A stretch of 64,000 nucleotides of DNA from an uncultured Flammeovirgaceae bacterium. GTDB lineage: Bacteria > Bacteroidota > Bacteroidia > Cytophagales > Cyclobacteriaceae. Positions 59,256 to 64,000 of this stretch are shown here, in pieces (within the stretch, counting starts at the first letter, position 1; every line of letters begins with the position of its first letter). Made by a program: the position numbers and the translations under genes. The DNA is taken from NCBI GenBank assembly GCA_937883755.1, contig CAKZYA010000060.1, positions 248,001-312,000 on the forward strand. The letters run 5' to 3'. The notes under the pieces were generated by a model. It was not told the origin of the DNA. It saw nothing but the letters and a program-made list of their open reading frames with translations, and did no database searches.

Positions 59256-60374
59256 TCAGTTAAAAGTAATGACTCCTTTGGCATTCTTTCCGGCTAACAT
59301 ATCATCAAACGCTTGGGATAACTGATCTAGTGAATACTCACGAGTCACCAATTCATCCAATAGCAAGTCACCTTTAGCGTATAGTGCGATAATTTTAGGA
59401 AAGTCAATGCCTGGGTTGCACTTTCCGTACAGTGGATTGATGTACACCTTATCCCACTCAAACAAATTCATATCGATGGTGATCTCCTGTTCAATACCAC
59501 TCACTTGCACGGCAGTTCCAGCGTTTCGTACCATCGCTAGGGGAGCGGCGCCCAAAGCCGGAATAGCGGTACATTCAAAAGCATAATCGGCTCCCCGACC
59601 TCCAGTTAGTGTTTTCACTTGTTCAGCCGCTTGCAGCAGTCCAGTATCATCTTTCTCAGCTAACAAGGTATGAGTTGCCCCGAACTGTTTCGCCATTTCA
59701 AGCTTGGCGGGATTAATATCAACAGTAATAACCGCAGCTGCTCCAGCTATTTTTGCTGCTTGAATAACATTCAACCCAACTCCGCCCGCACCTAAAACTA
59801 CCACACTACTTCCGGGCTTTACCTCAGCGGCATTTACAACCGAACCGTAGCCAGTCATTACTCCACAGCTAACAATACTAGCCGAAGGAAAAGGAATAGA
59901 TTGGTCTTCTATTTTTACCAATGCTGACTGCTTTACTAAGGTGTATTCCGATAAAGTACCTAAGTTAAACGATCGTTCAATAGGTTTGCCTTGCCAGATC
60001 GTACCTTCTAAATGAGCGTGACCGGGGGTGTAACCATTAGCGCCCGCTACTACTGGCGAGTTTTGCTCGCAAATATGCGGATTACCAATTTGACACTGAA
60101 AGCAGCTTCCGCAGGGCGTAGCCCAGTTGAGAATAACTGTATCACCAGCTTTGAAATCCTTTACTTGTTCACCTACCTCGATAACTGTTCCCGCACCTTC
60201 GTGCCCCATTACAATAGGTTTTCCCCAGGATAATGAATCGTAGTCGGTGTGGCAAAGACCCGCGGCTTTCATTTGTACTAGCACTTCATCGTCGGCTGGA
60301 CTAGCTACTTCAATGGATTCTATCCGAAAATCCCCGTTTCCAGTAGCTACGGCGGCTTGGCAGTTTACAGACAT
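59256..60374 (-). CDS. Class III-like zinc alcohol dehydrogenase, probable formaldehyde detoxification
   Basis: 372 residues. Catalytic zinc ligands: GLCHTDYDSLSWG (Cys), GHEGAGTVIEVGEQV (His, Glu), and Cys in ASIVSCGVMTGYGSV. The structural zinc lobe is intact: PCGSCFQCQIGNPHIC. Cofactor site: VVVLGAGGVGLNVIQAAKIA. This is the class III/formaldehyde dehydrogenase-like branch. The overlap with the serine hydrolase gene downstream makes them one operon, divergent from the AraC regulator and P450 genes. Together they suggest oxidation of formaldehyde released by P450 demethylation. Confidence 0.88.
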   Translation of the reverse strand: MSVNCQAAVATGNGDFRIESIEVASPADDEVLVQMKAAGLCHTDYDSLSWGKPIVMGHEGAGTVIEVGEQVKDFKAGDTVILNWATPCGSCFQCQIGNPHICEQNSPVVAGANGYTPGHAHLEGTIWQGKPIERSFNLGTLSEYTLVKQSALVKIEDQSIPFPSASIVSCGVMTGYGSVVNAAEVKPGSSVVVLGAGGVGLNVIQAAKIAGAAAVITVDINPAKLEMAKQFGATHTLLAEKDDTGLLQAAEQVKTLTGGRGADYAFECTAIPALGAAPLAMVRNAGTAVQVSGIEQEITIDMNLFEWDKVYINPLYGKCNPGIDFPKIIALYAKGDLLLDELVTREYSLDQLSQAFDDMLAGKNAKGVITFN

Positions 60375-60557
60375 AAAATATAGTTAGGTTGATTAATACA
60401 AATACTCGCTGACTTGAAAACGTCTTGCTATGGTTATTCTAACAGTTAAACATGATTAAATATTTTTAGAATCTCTTCTGCAAAATTGATTAATAATTCT
60501 TCTATTTTGTCTCACCTACTATCTGAAAAGTGAATTACTTAACAAATACAAGGAAAA

Positions 60558-61436
60558 ATGAAGGCTGTGCTGGAGAAAATTAGCAATCCGCAGGCTAGTG
60601 TGATCACTGCCTTCAACTATGTGGAGGATCATTTTTCTGCGCCTTGGCATTACCATCCTGAGTACGAGCTTACCTGCATCCTGGAAAGTGAGGGTATCCG
60701 CTATGTTGGTAATCATATTTCAGAATACCAACCATTAGATTTGGTACTACTAGGAACAAATCTACCCCATCGCTGGAAAAAATCTGAGGAAAGTACCGGA
60801 AAAGCCAGTTCATTAGTAATTCAGTGGAAACCAGCGGTACTACCAGAGATAGTAGATTTACAAGTAATACAACAATTATTAACCCGGGCTAACCGGGGGC
60901 TGTTTTTTAGAAGAGAAGTAGTCGAAGAAATATTACCAAGGATGAAGGCAATCGTATTTACTGAAGGCAATCGATACTTTCAATTATTAAACTTACTACA
61001 CATGCTGAGCGAAATTGATGAGTATGAGTTTCTTTCGGGAGAAAGTTTCTCCCCTGATTTATCGGAAAAAACCAGTGATCGCTTAGATAAGGTACAGCAG
61101 TACGTGGAAGATCATTATACGGAAAAAATTAGCTTAGCTCAGGTGGCAGATCTGGTCAATATGACTGAATCTTCCTTTTCCCGCTTCTTTAGCCGAGTGA
61201 TGCAGAAACCATTCTTTAGCTTTCTTAACGAATACCGGATTAATAGAGCTAGTAAGCTCCTGATAGAATCTGAGCAAGGTATTGCCGAAATTGGCTTTTC
61301 TTGTGGCTATGAAAGCCTACCGTTTTTTTACAAACAGTTTAAAAAGATTAAGGGATATTCCCCACGGGCATTTAGGAAAAGCTACTTGGCGACAAATGCT
61401 GTAGTATCTGATCGCGATAGCCGATTCATAGTTTGA
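60558..61436 (+). CDS. AraC-family regulator with cupin sensor domain
   Basis: 292 residues. The N-terminal cupin domain includes FSAPWHYHPEYELTCILESE (metal/ligand-binding His) and DLVLLGTNLPHRWKKSE. The C-terminal AraC domain has KVQQYVEDHYTEKISLAQVA, MTESSFSRFFSRVMQKPFFS, then GIAEIGFSCGYESLPFFYKQ and KKIKGYSPRAFRKS. It probably binds a sugar and switches on the adjacent dehydrogenase-hydrolase operon (divergent, 183-base gap) and/or the P450 operon downstream. Confidence 0.9.
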   Translation: MKAVLEKISNPQASVITAFNYVEDHFSAPWHYHPEYELTCILESEGIRYVGNHISEYQPLDLVLLGTNLPHRWKKSEESTGKASSLVIQWKPAVLPEIVDLQVIQQLLTRANRGLFFRREVVEEILPRMKAIVFTEGNRYFQLLNLLHMLSEIDEYEFLSGESFSPDLSEKTSDRLDKVQQYVEDHYTEKISLAQVADLVNMTESSFSRFFSRVMQKPFFSFLNEYRINRASKLLIESEQGIAEIGFSCGYESLPFFYKQFKKIKGYSPRAFRKSYLATNAVVSDRDSRFIV

Positions 61437-61633
61437 GAGATAAAGATACTCTTTTTTGTTCGTATAGACTATTTTACTAATCTAGTAAAAACAAAATAAG
61501 TGATTTTTTCATCAAAATAAAGGAAGATTCCATTCAGTAATCTGGCGTTCTTTATACTAGAAATCTTGTAGTAAATAATTCAGGACTAACCTGCGACTAC
61601 CTTCAAACTAGAGTAAACCTAACCACCAACAAA

Positions 61634-62794
61634 ATGAAGAAAAGTGCCTTACCCGATCCGTTTGAGCAAGCTCGAGTTGAAAGGGGCTACGGTGAGATAA
61701 ACGATCAGGGTGATCCAGTAACCATGCTTCTTCGCCTGAAGGATGTGCGTAAATGCGCCCATAACTGGAAAACCTTTCAGTCGGGGGCTGCACCAGGGCG
61801 CATTGTCGTTCCTTCAGAAGTAGATATTCGGGAAACCCGACAGATACCATTCGAATTAGACCCACCTATGCACGGCAAGTATCGAGCATTAGTAGAACCC
61901 TGGTTTAGGCGTCCTCTGGAAACCGAGTATCAGGAAAAACTCTCTCAGCAGATTAATGATATTGTGGATGAAGTTCTCACAACTGATTCAGTAGAAGTAG
62001 TAGAAGAGTTTTCGCTAAAGCTTCAGTCCCGAGCCTTAACGCTGCTGCTCAATATTCCTTACGAAGAGGCAGAAACCTGGATTTCTTGGGGAACCCACGT
62101 ATTTCGGAGTGAAGATGATCCGCTGGATGGTGAGAAAGCTGCCATTTTGTATGATTACATCGATGAACAAATTGACCAAGTACTGGAAAATCCTGGCGAT
62201 GATCTTTATTCTGTTCTTCTAGCTTCAGAAGTGGAGGGGAAAAAGCTTACCCGAGAGGAAGTAAAAGGAGTAATGATTCTAACTTTTGCGGGCGGACGAG
62301 ACACGGTAATCAATGCTGTTACCAATTCTGTTGCCTACTTTGCTGAGCACCCCGAATCGTTACAATATCTGCGAAATAAGCCAGAAATGATTGGAAAAGC
62401 AGTGGAGGAGCTGATTCGCTACTTTGCGCCTCTGACACATATGGGACGGGTAGTAACCGGGGATACCGAAGTATGCGGGCACGCAGTAAAAGCTGATTCG
62501 CGGGTTTCGCTCTGCTGGGCATCGGCCAATCGGGACGCTGCCGCATTTGAAAACCCCAACGAAATAGTACTTGATCGTAAGGTGAATCCCCACGTGAGTT
62601 TTGGCTTTAGTCATCACAACTGTCTGGGAGCCACTCACGCTCGTCAGATATTAAAAACCCTACTGGCGGTTTTATCCGAGAAAGTGGAGTCTATCAATAT
62701 TCTGGATTATCAAGAAAATATTGAGGAGTGGGGAGAGTTCCGACGCAAAGTTGGTTACGATAGTATTACAGTGAAATTCAGTGCCCGAGTATAA
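61634..62794 (+). CDS. Cytochrome P450, candidate O-demethylase
   Basis: 386 residues, a soluble bacterial P450. I-helix AGGRDT (about 219-224, with the acid-alcohol pair), K-helix ExxR in VEELIRYFAPLTHMGRV, and heme ligand Cys330 in HVSFGFSHHNCLGATHARQ (FxxGxxxCxG). It inserts one oxygen atom into its substrate using electrons from the ferredoxin and reductase coded just downstream. In marine Bacteroidota, P450s in this setting demethylate 6-O-methyl-D-galactose from red-algal polysaccharide, releasing formaldehyde. Substrate here is inferred. Confidence 0.9.
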   Translation: MKKSALPDPFEQARVERGYGEINDQGDPVTMLLRLKDVRKCAHNWKTFQSGAAPGRIVVPSEVDIRETRQIPFELDPPMHGKYRALVEPWFRRPLETEYQEKLSQQINDIVDEVLTTDSVEVVEEFSLKLQSRALTLLLNIPYEEAETWISWGTHVFRSEDDPLDGEKAAILYDYIDEQIDQVLENPGDDLYSVLLASEVEGKKLTREEVKGVMILTFAGGRDTVINAVTNSVAYFAEHPESLQYLRNKPEMIGKAVEELIRYFAPLTHMGRVVTGDTEVCGHAVKADSRVSLCWASANRDAAAFENPNEIVLDRKVNPHVSFGFSHHNCLGATHARQILKTLLAVLSEKVESINILDYQENIEEWGEFRRKVGYDSITVKFSARV

Positions 62795-62866
62795 CCTTGA
62801 GTCCACCAATAACTTTTTCATCAAAATCAGATTTAAATAATAGAATAAACCTAATATAATTACTGT

Positions 62867-63175
62867 ATGGCGAAGATTACATTTATTACCCAAGATGATG
62901 AAACAATCATTTTAGAAGCTAATTCCGGTTCTATTATGGAGCTGGCTACTGAAAACAATGTCAAAGGAATTGATGGCGACTGTGGAGGCGTATGTTCCTG
63001 CGCTACCTGTCACGTACATGTTGAAGCATCGTATTTTGACAAAACTGGTGAGGCCAGCGAGATTGAGAAAGATATGCTGGAGCTAGACGACAATGTGACC
63101 GAATACAGCCGCTTGGGTTGCCAAATTGAAATTAAAGAAGAACTGGATGGTATGGTGCTGCACGTAGCAAATTAA
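62867..63175 (+). CDS. [2Fe-2S] ferredoxin, adrenodoxin/putidaredoxin type
   Basis: 102 residues. The cluster ligands are in DGDCGGVCSCATCHVHV (C-x5-C-x2-C spacing) and the distant fourth Cys in YSRLGCQIEIKEEL. FITQDDETIILEANSGSIME is the typical start. It carries electrons from the reductase at 63206 to the P450 at 61634. It begins 72 bases after the P450 stop, without a clear terminator between them. Confidence 0.93.
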   Translation: MAKITFITQDDETIILEANSGSIMELATENNVKGIDGDCGGVCSCATCHVHVEASYFDKTGEASEIEKDMLELDDNVTEYSRLGCQIEIKEELDGMVLHVAN

Positions 63176-63205
63176 ACCTCTTTTTGATGACTGTTAACCA
63201 AGGTT

Positions 63206-64000
63206 ATGGTAGAAAATAGTCCATTCATGTCAGAAGAATCTACGAAAAACCAGGTGTGTGTTATTATCGGAGCCAGCCACGCGGGAGTGAATTGTGCTTT
63301 TGCCCTCCGTAAAGAAGGGTGGTCAGGCGATATTGTTCTTCTGGATGCTGACCCTGCGTTACCGTATCATCGTCCACCACTTTCCAAAGCCTATCTATCG
63401 GGCGATGGTAATATTGAAGGACATCAGTTAAAAGGGGTTGATAGCTATCAGAAAGAAAATATTATGCTTCACTTGGGCATTCGGGTGATATCCATCAATC
63501 GATCTGATAAGACCGTAACTTTAAGTGATGGTAAGATTCAGCCTTACCACAGGTTGGTACTAGCCACCGGAGCAATTCCACTAATTCCGCCAATTCCAGG
63601 TATTGATGCTGCACCAAATCTTTTTCCGTTGCGAACGCTGGCTGATACTGATTATATTCGTGAAGCTCTGCGCAATAGTACTCAAAAACGAGTGGTGATA
63701 ATTGGGGGAGGATACATTGGCCTGGAAACAGCAGCTTCTTTGAAAAAACTGGGGGCAACCGTTACGGTGCTAGAGCTCCAGGAGCGAGTATTAGCTCGAG
63801 TAACTGCTCCAGAAATGTCGGAATTTTTTCAAACTCTTCATGCTAAAAATGGTGTGGAGGTTTTGACCGATAAAGCAGTTTCTTCCATCGAACCCCAAGA
63901 TCAGGTAACTATTGTGGTCTGTGCCGATGGATCCCGCTACCAAGCCGATGTGGTGGTAGTAGGTTGTGGAATTCGAGTGAATATTGAACTAGCGGAACAA
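63206..64000 (+). CDS. Ferredoxin reductase, FAD/NAD(P)-dependent (partial, runs off the window)
   Basis: 265 codons from ATG 63206 (ATG 63227 is an alternative) are open to the window end; the family is ~400 residues. The FAD site VCVIIGASHAGVNCAFALRK and PYHRPPLSKAYLSG, the LVLATGAIPLIPPIPGI block and the NAD site VVIIGGGYIGLETAASLKKL are those of putidaredoxin/rhodocoxin reductases. It passes electrons from NAD(P)H to the ferredoxin. Starts 30 bases after the ferredoxin stop. Confidence 0.92.
   Translation, partial: MVENSPFMSEESTKNQVCVIIGASHAGVNCAFALRKEGWSGDIVLLDADPALPYHRPPLSKAYLSGDGNIEGHQLKGVDSYQKENIMLHLGIRVISINRSDKTVTLSDGKIQPYHRLVLATGAIPLIPPIPGIDAAPNLFPLRTLADTDYIREALRNSTQKRVVIIGGGYIGLETAASLKKLGATVTVLELQERVLARVTAPEMSEFFQTLHAKNGVEVLTDKAVSSIEPQDQVTIVVCADGSRYQADVVVVGCGIRVNIELAEQ

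Overview
The window looks like part of a marine Bacteroidota chromosome, probably order Cytophagales. The grounds are weak Shine-Dalgarno sites, AT-rich TAnnTTTG-like promoters, a LytTR regulator, HYC_CC_PP, DUF5107 and SusD families, a 1300-residue CusA, and a sugar/P450 gene set typical of algal-polysaccharide degraders. Family calls come from reading motifs by eye; no database search was run.

Positions 1 to about 23200 are the right part of a prophage. It holds the end of a late operon (plus strand), a lysis-type cassette at 3227-4684 (DUF5675 protein, membrane protein, spanin-like protein), and a long minus-strand early region at 4685-20549. The early region carries Dam-like methylase, RusA-like resolvase, DUF3127 ssDNA-binding protein, primase-helicase, Lin1244/Lin1753-type replication protein, DUF4326, DUF5131, YqaJ exonuclease, PAPS-reductase-like protein, DUF3310, ThyX, antirepressor and a candidate annealase. 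A plus-strand XRE repressor and a minus-strand tyrosine integrase close it. The right junction lies in a MarC-like membrane gene whose C-terminal end remains at 23210-23317. Almost every real intergenic gap in the minus-strand operons holds a terminator-like hairpin placed just before the next start codon, and several carry a shared operator-like sequence.

Positions 23375-43300 are host genes: rnhA, a Tat-exported Gfo/Idh/MocA oxidoreductase, a copper module (CopA ATPase and a CopZ-like protein), a run of GNAT acetyltransferases with a DUF5946 protein, an AraC regulator, a 1-Cys peroxiredoxin split by one in-frame stop, a lipoprotein with a CxxxxCH motif, and a second metal module (HYC_CC_PP protein, CusA, TolC-like protein, CusB). 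Positions 43368-46596 form a segment (LytTR regulator, ExbB-like protein, alpha/beta hydrolase, recombinase scrap) bounded by perfect 14-bp inverted repeats.

Positions 47785-56300 are a gene graveyard. It contains a truncated CopB-type ATPase, two enolase-superfamily pseudogenes, a DUF5107-TPR pseudogene, an aldehyde dehydrogenase with internal deletions, a SusD tail, and fragments on both sides of an IS200/IS605 copy. That IS copy carries four insertions of exactly 14 nt. Intact sugar genes survive among the wrecks: a medium-chain dehydrogenase at 52786 and a KduD-like SDR at 53852.

Positions 58454-64000 hold a serine hydrolase, a zinc alcohol dehydrogenase, an AraC regulator, a cytochrome P450, a [2Fe-2S] ferredoxin and a ferredoxin reductase (cut by the window end). 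This is a complete class I P450 system. The layout resembles marine Bacteroidota clusters that oxidatively demethylate 6-O-methyl-D-galactose and deal with the released formaldehyde.
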